NCBI RefSeq assembly: GCF_000375585.1
Contig: NZ_AQWP01000003.1
Location: forward strand, 62,172-126,171
Source of the DNA: Sinorhizobium meliloti 4H41
GTDB taxonomy: Bacteria > Pseudomonadota > Alphaproteobacteria > Rhizobiales > Rhizobiaceae
Length of the DNA stretch: 64,000 nucleotides
Direction: 5' to 3'
Shown here piece by piece: positions 52,179-60,834 of the stretch. The notes below the pieces were generated by a model that searched no databases, had not been told where the DNA came from, and was given only the letters and a program-made list of their open reading frames with translations. Each line of letters begins with the position of its first letter. Position 1 is the stretch's first letter. A program made the position numbers and the translations under genes.

Positions 52179-53546
52179 TTGCACACGATCGAAGAGCTTG
52201 CAGCCTTTGTCGCCGGCTGCCCGGCGGCAGACATAGGGGGGCAGGCGCGTGAAGCCGCGTCGCTTCTCTTGGCCGACCTGATGGCTGCGACGGCCGCCGG
52301 CCTGCACTCGCCTCTTGCGACGGCCGCCCGCGAAGCCGCCGTCGATCTGTACGGAACCGGACCGGCGGCAGTCTGGCTGACCGACATCAACCTTTCGCCC
52401 GCCGGGGCGGCCATGGCCAATGCCGCGGCGGCCAGCGCCCTCGACATCGACGACGGCCACCGCGGTGCCGCCGGTCACGCCGGAGCAGGCGTCATCCCCG
52501 CGGCCTTGGCCGTGGGGCAGGCGTCGGGCTCGAGCGACGAGCAGATCATGAGCGCGATTGTACTCGGTTACGACGTCGCGCTGCGCGTGGCGTCGTCTCG
52601 TCCCACCTCGACTATCGACACCTACAGCAGTGGCCGCTGGGTGGGCTACGGAGCTGCCGCTGCTGCCGGACGACTGCTCGGCTTGACCGCCGGACAGCTT
52701 GCAAATGCAATGGCCATTGCCGGCGCCGAGGGGCCCATAAGCTTTCCGACCGGCAGCTCGAAATATCAGGGAACCACCGTGAAGGAGGCGATCCCGCCGG
52801 CGGTGACGGCGGGGCTGACCGGCGCCTATCGCGCACGCGCCGGAGCGACCGGCCCCCTCGACCTTCTGGACAGGCCCTCGCATTTCGACCGCGAAGTCCT
52901 GACCGGCGGCCTCGGGCAGAGCTGGTGGCTGCAGCAGTGTTACCTCAAACCCTATGCCTGCTGCCGGTACATGCACGCTGCAATCGACGCGGTTGTCCAG
53001 TTGCACCAGCCCGGCAAGGCGATCCGCAGCCTTCGGATCGAGACGTTTCCGCAGGGACTGAGGCTTTCGAACGCCCGCACGCCGAAATCGCTCGAAGCCG
53101 GGCAATACAGCTTCTACTTCAGCTGCGCTCTGGCAGCCTTGTACGGGCCATCGGCCCTGCAACCCGTCGATCCGGACCGGTTGCAAGATCCGGACGTGCT
53201 CGATCTCGCCGGCCACATCGAGCTGGTAGCGCATGAGGACTTTGCCGGCTCGTTCCCCGGGGGCACGCCCTGCCGCGTGATCATCGATCAGGGTGAAGGT
53301 CCGCAGACCGCCACCGTCCTCCACCCGCTCGGCGACGTCGCCAATCCGATGTCGCGCGAACAGGTGAAAGAGAAATTCCGCAGGATCGGCGCGGCAAGCG
53401 TCGACTCCGGCTGGCTGAACGACATTCTCCCGGCACTCGACGGGATCCTGGACCATGGTTTTGGGCCGCTTTTCTCCGTGCTGAACCCTCGCCAATACAA
53501 TCTGAACAAACGCAACATCATGCTAATCAAGGAGGTAGCGCAATGA
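52179..53546 (+). CDS. MmgE/PrpD-family protein
   Basis: A 455-residue member of the MmgE/PrpD family, whose members are 2-methylcitrate dehydratase, cis-aconitate decarboxylase, iminodisuccinate epimerase-like and related enzymes. Motifs include ASALDIDDGHRGAAGHAGAG and the region YLKPYACCRYMHAAIDAVV. It begins at TTG 52179 with AGAAGGA eight bases before; an earlier GTG would overlap the ATPase gene. It lies between ATPase and binding protein genes, so it probably acts on the imported compound. Confidence 0.85.
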   Translation: MHTIEELAAFVAGCPAADIGGQAREAASLLLADLMAATAAGLHSPLATAAREAAVDLYGTGPAAVWLTDINLSPAGAAMANAAAASALDIDDGHRGAAGHAGAGVIPAALAVGQASGSSDEQIMSAIVLGYDVALRVASSRPTSTIDTYSSGRWVGYGAAAAAGRLLGLTAGQLANAMAIAGAEGPISFPTGSSKYQGTTVKEAIPPAVTAGLTGAYRARAGATGPLDLLDRPSHFDREVLTGGLGQSWWLQQCYLKPYACCRYMHAAIDAVVQLHQPGKAIRSLRIETFPQGLRLSNARTPKSLEAGQYSFYFSCALAALYGPSALQPVDPDRLQDPDVLDLAGHIELVAHEDFAGSFPGGTPCRVIIDQGEGPQTATVLHPLGDVANPMSREQVKEKFRRIGAASVDSGWLNDILPALDGILDHGFGPLFSVLNPRQYNLNKRNIMLIKEVAQ

Positions 53547-55108
53547 TGCAATTCAAGTTCCCGAGGGCTCTGGTCCTGGCGGCGATTATGGCTGGCAGCG
53601 CGCTCGCTCCCTTGCCGGCGATGGCCGCAAAGACGGAGCTCACTCTCGGCGCGGCAGCAGCCGACATCGGCAATCTCGATCCTCATTATTCGGCGAGCAC
53701 CACCGACCGCACCCTGGTCGCCTGGATATTCGGCGGCCTGGTCCGCTTCGCTCCCGGCACGACAGACCCCGCCTCGATCGAACCGGACCTTGCCGAAAGC
53801 TGGGAATCCAGCCCCGACAAGCTGGTCTGGACCTTCAAACTGCGCAAGGGTGTCCAGTTCCACCACAACTATGGTGAAGTGACCGCCGAGGACGTCGTCT
53901 TCAGCCTGCAGAAGGCAGCGGATCCCGAGCGTTCGGCCTTCGCCACCGACTACGCCTCCTTCGACAAGATCGAGGCAGTCGATCCCTATACCGTACGCAT
54001 CACGCTGAAGAACGCCATTCCGAGCGTGCTGGGTCCGTTGGCGAACTATGCCGGCGGCTTCATCGTCAGCAAGAAGGCCTACGAAGAACGGGCGGAGAGC
54101 TTCTCGCGCCGTCCGGTCGGTTTCGGTCCGTTCCAGCTCGACTCGATCGAGCCCGGCGTGGCCGTGCATTTCAGTGCCCACAAGGATTATTTCCGCGGCG
54201 CGCCGAAACTGACGAAGGTGACGTATCGCTTCCTCAATGCTGCGGCTGCCCGCGATCTGGCGTTCCTCGCCGGTGAAGTCGACGCGGCCACAGGGCTTGC
54301 GGACCCGAATTGGCTGAAACGCACCCTGGCGGTCGACGGCACCACCGTGGACATCTTCGATCCAGCCGAATTGACCGTGCTGCACATCAACACCAAGAAG
54401 GCGCCGTTCGACGACATCCGGGTCCGTCGTGCCTTGGCCTACGCCGTGGATCCGAGCCGTGTCGCCGCCTATCGCGGAACCGAATTCACCCGCGTGGGAA
54501 AGTCGGTCATTCCCTCGAACAATCTCGGCTACACCGAGGACAACGGCCTGGTGGCCTTCGATGCGGAAAAGGCCAAGGCACTGCTTGCCGAGGCAGGCCA
54601 TCCGGACGGCATCACGGTCAAGATGATCTCAAGCCAGCTGCCGAGCTATGAATCCTCGAACCAGATCCTTCAGGCTCAGCTTCGAGAGGCAGGCTTCAAT
54701 CTCGAGCTGCAACCGGTCGAGCACGCCACCTGGCACCAGATGATCCGCCAGGACCTGAGCCCGCTCGTGACCTATGGCGCGGCTCGCTTCCCGGTAGCGG
54801 ATGTCTATCTCAGCCAGTTCTTCCATTCGAACAGCGCCATCGGATCGCCCGCTGCCGTGACGAACTTCAGCCATTGCGACGTGGCCGACAAGCAGATCGA
54901 GGCAGCTCGTGTCGAAACCGATCCGGAAAAGCAGCTGGAGCTGTGGCACGAAGCACAGCGGCTGATCATCGAGGCGGTCTGCGGGGTTCCGATAACCGAG
55001 ACCGCAGGTGTTTGGGCGCGGCGCAAGAACCTGGACTGGGGCTTCGACTTCAAGGGCTCGATGTCGCTCGGGCCGCTGGTGACCGAACTCACTCATTTCA
55101 CGGAATAG
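53543..55108 (+). CDS. ABC transporter substrate-binding protein, family 5
   Basis: A 521-residue periplasmic receptor with a signal peptide (FPRALVLAAIMAGSALAPLP, cleavage after AMA). The family pattern follows: GNLDPHYSAS, DKLVWTFKLRKGVQFHHNYG, DDIRVRRALAYAVDPSR. The ATG overlaps the MmgE stop and has AAGGAGG upstream, one of the best ribosome sites here, as expected for an abundant receptor. A tetraloop hairpin follows. Confidence 0.92.
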   Translation: MMQFKFPRALVLAAIMAGSALAPLPAMAAKTELTLGAAAADIGNLDPHYSASTTDRTLVAWIFGGLVRFAPGTTDPASIEPDLAESWESSPDKLVWTFKLRKGVQFHHNYGEVTAEDVVFSLQKAADPERSAFATDYASFDKIEAVDPYTVRITLKNAIPSVLGPLANYAGGFIVSKKAYEERAESFSRRPVGFGPFQLDSIEPGVAVHFSAHKDYFRGAPKLTKVTYRFLNAAAARDLAFLAGEVDAATGLADPNWLKRTLAVDGTTVDIFDPAELTVLHINTKKAPFDDIRVRRALAYAVDPSRVAAYRGTEFTRVGKSVIPSNNLGYTEDNGLVAFDAEKAKALLAEAGHPDGITVKMISSQLPSYESSNQILQAQLREAGFNLELQPVEHATWHQMIRQDLSPLVTYGAARFPVADVYLSQFFHSNSAIGSPAAVTNFSHCDVADKQIEAARVETDPEKQLELWHEAQRLIIEAVCGVPITETAGVWARRKNLDWGFDFKGSMSLGPLVTELTHFTE

Positions 55109-55116
55109 CAATCCAC

Positions 55117-55138
55117 GGGCTGCGGGAAACCGCAGCCC
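55117..55138 (+). terminator. GAAA-tetraloop hairpin after the binding-protein gene
   Basis: GGGCTGCGG, GAAA, CCGCAGCCC: a perfect nine-pair stem with a stable tetraloop, 9 bases after the stop. With no T tract it may protect the binding-protein mRNA 3' end or dampen read-through into the oxidase gene. Confidence 0.65.
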
Positions 55139-55162
55139 AAATCATTGTGTGATGAACCCATT

Positions 55163-56458
55163 ATGTCCAAAGAGATTTTCCCGATCTATTCCAGCCCATG
55201 CGGCTGGAACGCAATGCTCCCGAAGCGCACACCCCGCTCCCCGTTGCAGAGCGACCGTACCGTCGATTATGCCATCGTGGGTGCCGGCTACACCGGCCTG
55301 GCGATCGCGCGCCGGCTCCGTGAACTCGATCCGCAGGCAAGCATTGCCGTGTTCGAGGCATCATCCGTCGGAGAAGGATCTTCGGCCCGCAATTCCGGCT
55401 TCACCGGGTCTGAAGTGCTGCCTCGCACCGCCACCCTTGCCGGCGCCGAGAAAGCGCGGCGTCAAACGGCTCTGATGAGGGAAGCCTTCGACTGGCTCAA
55501 AGGCATGATTGCAGGTGCCGGCATCGAATGCGAGCTGCAGAAAGTCGGATCGATCCGCGCTGCGGCGACGGAAGCCGGCGAGGCCTCGCTGAGGCAGGTC
55601 GTCGAAGTCGCGAAAGCCAACGGAATAAGCCACACGGTGCTGGGGCGGAACGAAATAGCCGAGCGCATCGGATCGGATTATTACCGCTTCGGCCTCTACC
55701 TGAACGACACCTATTTGCTGCAACCGGCAGCCCTCATTCGCGGCCTGGCCGACTCCCTGCCGGACGGCATCGATCTTTACGAAGATACGGCGGTCCAACG
55801 ATTGAAGCGGAACGGCGGGGGCTGGGAGCTCCTGACCGATGGCGGCGTCGTGCGCGCGCGAAGCGTCGCTCTCGCAAACAACGGGTTCATCCGGCGTTTC
55901 GGCTATCTCAAGCTCCGCATGACCACGATCTTTACCTATGCCGCGGTGACGTGCCCGGTCCCCGAGGCCGACCTCGGCCATCTCGGCCAGTCGCCGTCAT
56001 GGGGTCTCCTGCCCTCTCATCGGCTTGGGACGACTTTGCGGCGTATCGGGCGCGACCGTCTCATGGTGCGCTCCCTTTATGCCCACGAGCACGAAGTGCC
56101 CGTGGAGGAGGCGTCGGCGAAGTTGCGCGACCGCTTTGTTCGGCGATGGCCGGGCCTGGGCCATGTGGACCTGGAATATGTCTGGGGCGGCGCGACGGCG
56201 TTCACCATGAATGGCGCGCCGTGGTGGGGCAAGCTCGATGACGGCCTTTTCGCGTCCGGCGGCTGTAATGGCAGCGGGATAGCGAAAGGCACGATGCTCG
56301 GCCGGCATCTCGCCGAGCTGATGCTCGGCACCGGCGATCCGGCAAAGGTCAGCGGCGCGATGGGAACGGCCAGCCTGATCGCCCCCGAACCCTTCCGCAG
56401 CATTGGCTTCCAGATCGTCTCGGCGATCGAGAGCCGCAAAGCGGGCCTGGAAGCCTAG
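55163..56458 (+). CDS. FAD-dependent amine/amino-acid oxidase (DAO family)
   Basis: A 431-residue oxidase of the DAO fold, similar to PuuB-type oxidases: the FAD motif is VDYAIVGAGYTGLAIARRLR, followed by GEGSSARNSGFTGSEVLP, and near the end GLFASGGCNGSGIAKGTMLG. These enzymes oxidise amines, glycine derivatives or D-amino acids to imines with H2O2. It is placed between an ABC binding protein and a RidA gene, so the imine product probably passes to RidA. The ATG at 55163 has a weak site. Confidence 0.87.
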   Translation: MSKEIFPIYSSPCGWNAMLPKRTPRSPLQSDRTVDYAIVGAGYTGLAIARRLRELDPQASIAVFEASSVGEGSSARNSGFTGSEVLPRTATLAGAEKARRQTALMREAFDWLKGMIAGAGIECELQKVGSIRAAATEAGEASLRQVVEVAKANGISHTVLGRNEIAERIGSDYYRFGLYLNDTYLLQPAALIRGLADSLPDGIDLYEDTAVQRLKRNGGGWELLTDGGVVRARSVALANNGFIRRFGYLKLRMTTIFTYAAVTCPVPEADLGHLGQSPSWGLLPSHRLGTTLRRIGRDRLMVRSLYAHEHEVPVEEASAKLRDRFVRRWPGLGHVDLEYVWGGATAFTMNGAPWWGKLDDGLFASGGCNGSGIAKGTMLGRHLAELMLGTGDPAKVSGAMGTASLIAPEPFRSIGFQIVSAIESRKAGLEA

Positions 56459-56535
56459 AAAGTTTGAACGACGCACTTCCGGATGGAAAGCCGATACGCA
56501 CTTTTCCTGGAAGTACTCTAAGGGAAGAACCGATC

Positions 56536-56904
56536 ATGAAAGTGGAACGCTTTGACGTGAACGCACGCAGAAGCCGCCTCGTGAAATACAACGGCGTCTG
56601 TTACCTCTCCGGCCAGTTTTCCGACAATGCCGGTGACGTCGCCACCCAGACGCGGGAAACGCTGGCGAAAATCGACGAGTTGCTTGCACGCGCAGGAACG
56701 GACAAGTCACGCCTGCTGACCGCCGAAGTCTGGATTACCAGCATGGCCGATTTTGCCGCGATGGATGCGGTCTGGAAGGAATGGGTGGCGCCGCAGAATC
56801 CGCCAACTCGATGCTGCTGCGCCGTCGAGCTCGGCGACCCGGGCATGCGGGTAGAGATCATGGTGACCGCAGCCTTCGGCGATGCGGAGGTGATGGAGCT
56901 TTAG
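56536..56904 (+). CDS. RidA/YjgF-family protein
   Basis: A 122-residue protein of the YER057c/YjgF/UK114 family, trimeric enamine/imine deaminases that hydrolyse reactive imines. Features are VCYLSGQFSDNAGDVATQTR and ETLAKIDELLARAGTDKSRL; the C-terminal GDPGMRVEIMVTAA is family-typical. The catalytic arginine region reads NPPTRCCCAVELG, with an unusual run of three cysteines. The ATG follows AAGGGAAG. It follows the FAD oxidase gene, fitting removal of its imine product. Confidence 0.9.
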   Translation: MKVERFDVNARRSRLVKYNGVCYLSGQFSDNAGDVATQTRETLAKIDELLARAGTDKSRLLTAEVWITSMADFAAMDAVWKEWVAPQNPPTRCCCAVELGDPGMRVEIMVTAAFGDAEVMEL

Positions 56905-56912
56905 AGCAAGCC

Positions 56913-56957
56913 AGCGTGCGTGCGGGAACGCTTTGCGAACCTTCCCGCACGCACGCT
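56913..56957. terminator. Long stem-loop between convergent genes
   Basis: AGCGTGCGTGCGGGAA (56913-56928) pairs perfectly with TTCCCGCACGCACGCT (56942-56957). It lies between RidA and the convergent AGCS gene and probably serves both directions. No T tract. Confidence 0.65.
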
Positions 56958-56964
56958 TGGCAAG

Positions 56965-58344
56965 CTAGCTCCGGCTGCGCGACGACGCTCCCGTGGCGGC
57001 GCCTTCTTCGGCAAAGTAGTCACGCGTCATTTGGGCGATGACCGGGGACAGGAGCAGCAACGAGATAAGGTTGGGAATAGCCATCAGTGCGTTCAGCGTG
57101 TCGGCCACCAGCCAGGCAAAGTCGAGGCTGAGGGTGGCGCCGAAGAACACCGCGACGGTCCACACGATGCGGAACGGTATCGCGCTCACGGTTCCGATCA
57201 GGTATTCCCAGCACTTCTCGGCATAATAGGCCCAGCCGAGGATCGTCGTGAAGGCGAACAATGCCAGCGAAATGGTCACGAGATAATTCCCATAGCCGGG
57301 CAGCGCCGCTTCGAAGGCCGCAGAACTCAGCACAGCTCCGGTTTCGCCCGAGGCCCAGACGCCCGACACCATGATCGCCAGACCTGTCAGGGTGCAGACG
57401 ATGATCGTGTCGATGAACGTCCCCATCATGCCGATGACGCCGGAGAAAACGGGATTGGCGGTCGAGCCGGCAGCCTGTGCGATACCGGCGGTACCGAGGC
57501 CCGCCTCGTTCGAGAAGATGCCGCGCGCCACACCCATGCGGATCGCCATCAGTACAGTGGAGCCGAGGAAGCCGCCGGTGGCCGCCGTGGGACTGAATGC
57601 CTGGGTGAAGATGGTGGCGATGGCCTCGGGAATGTTGCCGGCAAAGACGATCAGGACGACGACCACACAGGTGAGATAGAAGATCGCCATAAAGGGCACG
57701 ACCTTCTCGGCCACCGCGCCGATGCGTTTGATGCCGCCGAGAATCACCGCACCCGTCAAGACGGTCATCACGATGCCGCTGATCCAGGTCTCGATGCCGA
57801 AGGCGTTCTCGACCGCACTGGCGATACCGTTGGCCTGGACCATGTTGCCGATACCGAAACCCGCCAGTCCACCGAAGATGGCAAAGGCGGTGCCCAGCCA
57901 TTGCCAGTGCTTCCCGAGCCCATTCTTGATGGCGAACATCGGTCCGCCGGCGTGTTCGCCTTTGTCGTCGACCTCGCGGTATTTCACCGCTACGACGACC
58001 TCGGCGTATTTCGTCGCCATTCCGACGAAAGCGGTAATCCACATCCAGAACAGCGCACCGGGTCCGCCCACCGCGATAGCGGTAGCGACGCCGGCGATGT
58101 TGCCCGTGCCTATGGTGGCCGAGAGCGCCGTCATCAGCGCGGCGTAGGGCGTAATCTCGCCTTCGGCGGCCCTCCCCGGCCTGCGGCTTTTCAAGATCAT
58201 GCGGAAGCCGTAGCCCACTTTGCGGATCGGCATGAAGCCCAGGCGAAGCTGAAGATACAGACCAGTGCCAATGATCAGCACGATCATTGGCACGCCCCAA
58301 ACGATGCCGTTGAGCCAGTTAAAGAATTGGTTGAGTGCTTCCAC
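56965..58344 (-). CDS. Sodium:alanine/amino-acid symporter, AGCS family
   Basis: A 459-residue membrane transporter with about eleven helices. Signatures are ALMTALSATIGTGNIAGVAT and GPGALFWMWITAFVGMATKY near the N-terminal half, and GIFSNEAGLGTAGIAQAAGS in the second half. AGCS proteins bring alanine or glycine in with sodium. The GTG at 58344 has GGAGGAG upstream. It converges with the oxidase/RidA genes and probably belongs to the same amino-acid-like catabolic set. Confidence 0.92.
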   Translation of the reverse strand: MEALNQFFNWLNGIVWGVPMIVLIIGTGLYLQLRLGFMPIRKVGYGFRMILKSRRPGRAAEGEITPYAALMTALSATIGTGNIAGVATAIAVGGPGALFWMWITAFVGMATKYAEVVVAVKYREVDDKGEHAGGPMFAIKNGLGKHWQWLGTAFAIFGGLAGFGIGNMVQANGIASAVENAFGIETWISGIVMTVLTGAVILGGIKRIGAVAEKVVPFMAIFYLTCVVVVLIVFAGNIPEAIATIFTQAFSPTAATGGFLGSTVLMAIRMGVARGIFSNEAGLGTAGIAQAAGSTANPVFSGVIGMMGTFIDTIIVCTLTGLAIMVSGVWASGETGAVLSSAAFEAALPGYGNYLVTISLALFAFTTILGWAYYAEKCWEYLIGTVSAIPFRIVWTVAVFFGATLSLDFAWLVADTLNALMAIPNLISLLLLSPVIAQMTRDYFAEEGAATGASSRSRS

Positions 58345-58867
58345 GAGACTGCTCTCCTCCCTGGTGCCTGTCTTTCCGCGAGCCTGCGCACGCCTGCGGC
58401 CTGACTAACTTCACCGGCGAATATTGCAAGCCGTCTTGTTCATGGGCCACAGGCACCTTGATTCATTTCGATCGAGGACGCCTGGGTGTCCCCCGTCTGC
58501 GAACACGCAGGCGGTACCCGTGGAGCCGGTTCGTCAGGCGCGATAGGTACATGCGGGCCCCTCGGGAGCCGCGATCATACATAGAAGTCGAGGTTGGTGA
58601 ATTTCATAGTTCGAATGCTTCTATTTATGAAATTGATGATGGCCGGCAGATCGGCATGGGAAAGCCGCGCGGCCGGCTCGAAGTTGTCAGGACTCGGCGC
58701 GCGAACATACATACCCATCCGGTTCAGCCGGCCTTCGCAGCGGCCACCACCCGGCATCGCCGGCTTCCTCATCGGTGCCGGCGTCTCTTCTCCAATCGCA
58801 GGCAGTTGAAACCCGCAGAACAAGTCAGGGCGGAACGTCGAATCCCGCTCTCGGCGCCGCGCGCGCT
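58345..58867. other. 520-base gap, no sound gene; one inverted repeat
   Basis: Open frames here lack ribosome sites and recognisable domains. The notable element is AATTTCATA (58600-58608) facing TATGAAATT (58626-58634) across 17 bases, an A/T-rich inverted repeat in GC-rich surroundings. It could be an operator or hairpin. The AGCS promoter should also lie here. Confidence 0.5.
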
Positions 58868-59077
58868 TCAATCGTCGATGCGGAAGCCCACCTTCATCAC
58901 CACCTGGTAATGCGCGACCTTGCCATTCACGATCTGGCCGCGGACCTGGTCCACTTCGAACCAGTCGAGATTCCGGGTCGTTTTCGAAGCACGCGAAATC
59001 GCGCCTTCGATGGCCTCGTCTATCGAGTTCGGCGAACTGCCGATCAGCTCGATCTTCTTGTAGACGTGCTCGCTCAC
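58868..59077 (-). CDS. Dodecin
   Basis: A 69-residue dodecin: HVYKKIELIGSSPNSIDEAI, then EGAISRASKTTRNLDWFEVD and VNGKVAHYQVVMKVGFRIDD, near the normal length. Dodecins form hollow 12-mers that store flavin or coenzyme A. The conserved tryptophan that stacks on the ligand is in NLDWFEV. The GTG at 59077 follows AGGAGG. Stands alone in the gap between AGCS and the intradiol dioxygenase; no stress-type promoter was found. Confidence 0.93.
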   Translation of the reverse strand: MSEHVYKKIELIGSSPNSIDEAIEGAISRASKTTRNLDWFEVDQVRGQIVNGKVAHYQVVMKVGFRIDD

Positions 59078-59340
59078 GGTTTCCTCCTGAAGCTTCTAGG
59101 TTGATTCCAGGCTCGCCGGGTCTCCTTGTGGGGGCGGCAAGGGACGGCAGCGCGATCGCCGCCAGGGGCAATCATGCCCTCGTTAGGCGCGAACCGCCAG
59201 CGTTCGGGGAAAATCGGCCTGTGCCGCGCCAGGCGGCCGGCTGCCCTCGGAATGAAAAATGCTCTATGCTCGTGTCACTGGCCATGTCCGAACGCGACGC
59301 CCCGCCAAGGACGCGCGAACGCTCCACGAAGGAGGCGACC

Positions 59341-59919
59341 ATGCTGCCGACCCGACGTTCCCTGCTGAGGGCGTTTCTGGCCTTGCCCGCCCTGCCCGTC
59401 GCCGATCGCGCCGCGGCGCAGCGACCCGCATTGCCGCTCACGCCCGCCTGCGACGACGATGACGACCTGACGCCCGCGCTGACGGCGGGCCCTTTCTACA
59501 AGCCCGATGCGCCGCTCAGGCACGAACTTTCCGGCGACGCCCCGAACGGCGAACGCATCACCATTGCCGGCTACGTGCTCGACGGCAATTGCCGGCCGAT
59601 TGCCGGCAGTCTCGTCGAAATCTGGCATGCGGACGAAACCGGCGCCTACGATACACGCGGCTACAGGCTGCGGGGTCACCACATGACCGACGAACGCGGG
59701 CGATGGTGGTTCAGCACCATCGTCCCGGCACTCTATCCCGGCCGCACCCGTCACTATCATTTTCGGGTGCGCCGTCCCGGCGCCGCGGTCCTGACGACGC
59801 AGCTCTTCTTCCCGAACGAACCTCAGAACGACCGTGACCACCTTTATACGCCGTCGCTGCTGCTTGACATTCGCGACACGGAGGACGGGAAGTTCGGGCG
59901 TTTCGATTTTGTAGCCTGA
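59341..59919 (+). CDS. Tat-exported intradiol ring-cleavage dioxygenase-like protein
   Basis: A 192-residue protein with a twin-arginine-type signal (TRRSLLRAFLALPALPVADR) and an intradiol dioxygenase domain: LTAGPFYKPDAPLR, GSLVEIWHADETGAYDTRGY, and YPGRTRHYHFRVRRPGAAVL with the family's iron-binding Tyr and His residues. Such periplasmic members occur widely but their substrates are unclear; catechol-type aromatics are expected. The ATG at 59341 follows GGAGG. The frame stays open 80 codons upstream without conserved sequence. Confidence 0.85.
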   Translation: MLPTRRSLLRAFLALPALPVADRAAAQRPALPLTPACDDDDDLTPALTAGPFYKPDAPLRHELSGDAPNGERITIAGYVLDGNCRPIAGSLVEIWHADETGAYDTRGYRLRGHHMTDERGRWWFSTIVPALYPGRTRHYHFRVRRPGAAVLTTQLFFPNEPQNDRDHLYTPSLLLDIRDTEDGKFGRFDFVA

Positions 59920-59974
59920 CGCGCTCGCGGAGGTGACCGGCACGGGATGAACGATCCGGCGCTTCGCTGAATCC

Positions 59975-59999
59975 GGAACAGATCGCCCTCCTACAGGTT
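59975..59999 (+). promoter_or_regulatory. General-stress (RpoE2/EcfG) promoter for the PPC gene
   Basis: GGAAC (59975-59979), 18 bases, TT (59998-59999), 24 bases before the ATG at 60023. Confidence 0.68.
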
Positions 60000-60022
60000 C
60001 GGGCGGAGACGAGGACGAATTG

Positions 60023-60469
60023 ATGAAGCAGAAACTTTTGGCGCAAGACGCGAGCGAACGCACCTTCATTCTCATACTCGAGGAGGGCGACGAAGCATTC
60101 TCGGCCATTTCGGCCTTCGCAGCGCAGGCGGGCATCGCCGGCGCATCGGTGACGGCGATCGGCGCCTTCAGCAGCGCGACGGTGGGCTTCTTCCGTGTCG
60201 AAAGCAGAAATTACAGGAAGATCCCCGTAGCTGAGCAATCGGAAGTTCTGAGCGCGATCGGCGACATTGCCCGCGACGAAGCCGGCCGCCCGAGCCTGCA
60301 TTTGCATGCGGTTCTGGGGTTGGAAGACGGGTCGACCCGTGGCGGGCACCTTCTGGAGGGTCGCGTCCGTCCGACCCTGGAGGTCATCATCCGCGAAAGC
60401 CCGACTGGATTGCGCCGGCGCAAGCGACCGGAACTCGGGATAGCGCTCATCGACCTCGACGCTGAATGA
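60023..60469 (+). CDS. PPC/DUF296-domain protein
   Basis: A 148-residue protein of the PPC (DUF296) fold: RTFILILEEGDEAFSAISAF, GASVTAIGAFSSATVGFF, and LHLHAVLGLEDGSTRGGHLL with the metal-binding histidines. Bacterial members are trimers without AT hooks and of unknown role. Starts at ATG 60023 after GAGGA. A stress-type promoter precedes it, and the next gene on the minus strand converges four bases away. Confidence 0.88.
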   Translation: MKQKLLAQDASERTFILILEEGDEAFSAISAFAAQAGIAGASVTAIGAFSSATVGFFRVESRNYRKIPVAEQSEVLSAIGDIARDEAGRPSLHLHAVLGLEDGSTRGGHLLEGRVRPTLEVIIRESPTGLRRRKRPELGIALIDLDAE

Positions 60470-60472
60470 GGC

Positions 60473-60658
60473 TCAGCTTTTTGCGCTCGAATTGGGGTTG
60501 CGCTTGTCTTCCCGACTGATGTCGCCTTTCGAAGCCTTGGAACCGCCGCCCCATTCCTGAGCCTTGCGGGTCCCGTCGCCGCCAACGTGACCCGGTTGGT
60601 TCTTCTTGGCGGTGCCGCTTTCGCCCTTCGTCTTGGCACGGTTCGATTTGTGTTCCAT
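60473..60658 (-). CDS. Small hydrophilic stress-type protein
   Basis: A 61-residue basic, glycine-rich protein (MEHKSNRAKTKGESGTAKKN, then GGGSKASKGDISREDKRNPN), disordered in appearance, similar in kind to the protein at 29243. The ATG at 60658 follows GGAG by seven bases. Convergent with the PPC gene. A general-stress promoter lies 62 bases upstream. Confidence 0.68.
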   Translation of the reverse strand: MEHKSNRAKTKGESGTAKKNQPGHVGGDGTRKAQEWGGGSKASKGDISREDKRNPNSSAKS

Positions 60659-60719
60659 CTCGGTGCTCCATTCCTTGTTTCTGGCCGGCACGCGCCGTCA
60701 ACATTCGACACGGCGACCG

Positions 60720-60744
60720 AACAAGCGAGAAACCGATCGGTTCC
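60720..60744 (-). promoter_or_regulatory. General-stress (RpoE2/EcfG) promoter for the gene at 60473
   Basis: Minus strand GGAAC (60744-60740), 18 bases, TT (60721-60720). Confidence 0.66.
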
Positions 60745-60834
60745 TCGCAAAGCATGCCGCCGCCGGATCTTCCGATTGCGGCAGGACTCTTTTCCAAGAG
60801 TCGCACATCGTCTCCGGCAGGAGGGGTGCAATTT

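Noticed and set aside
58335-58910. 191-residue open frame and smaller ones in the gap before dodecin
   Set aside because: No ribosome site or domain; they overlap both neighbouring genes on the other strand.
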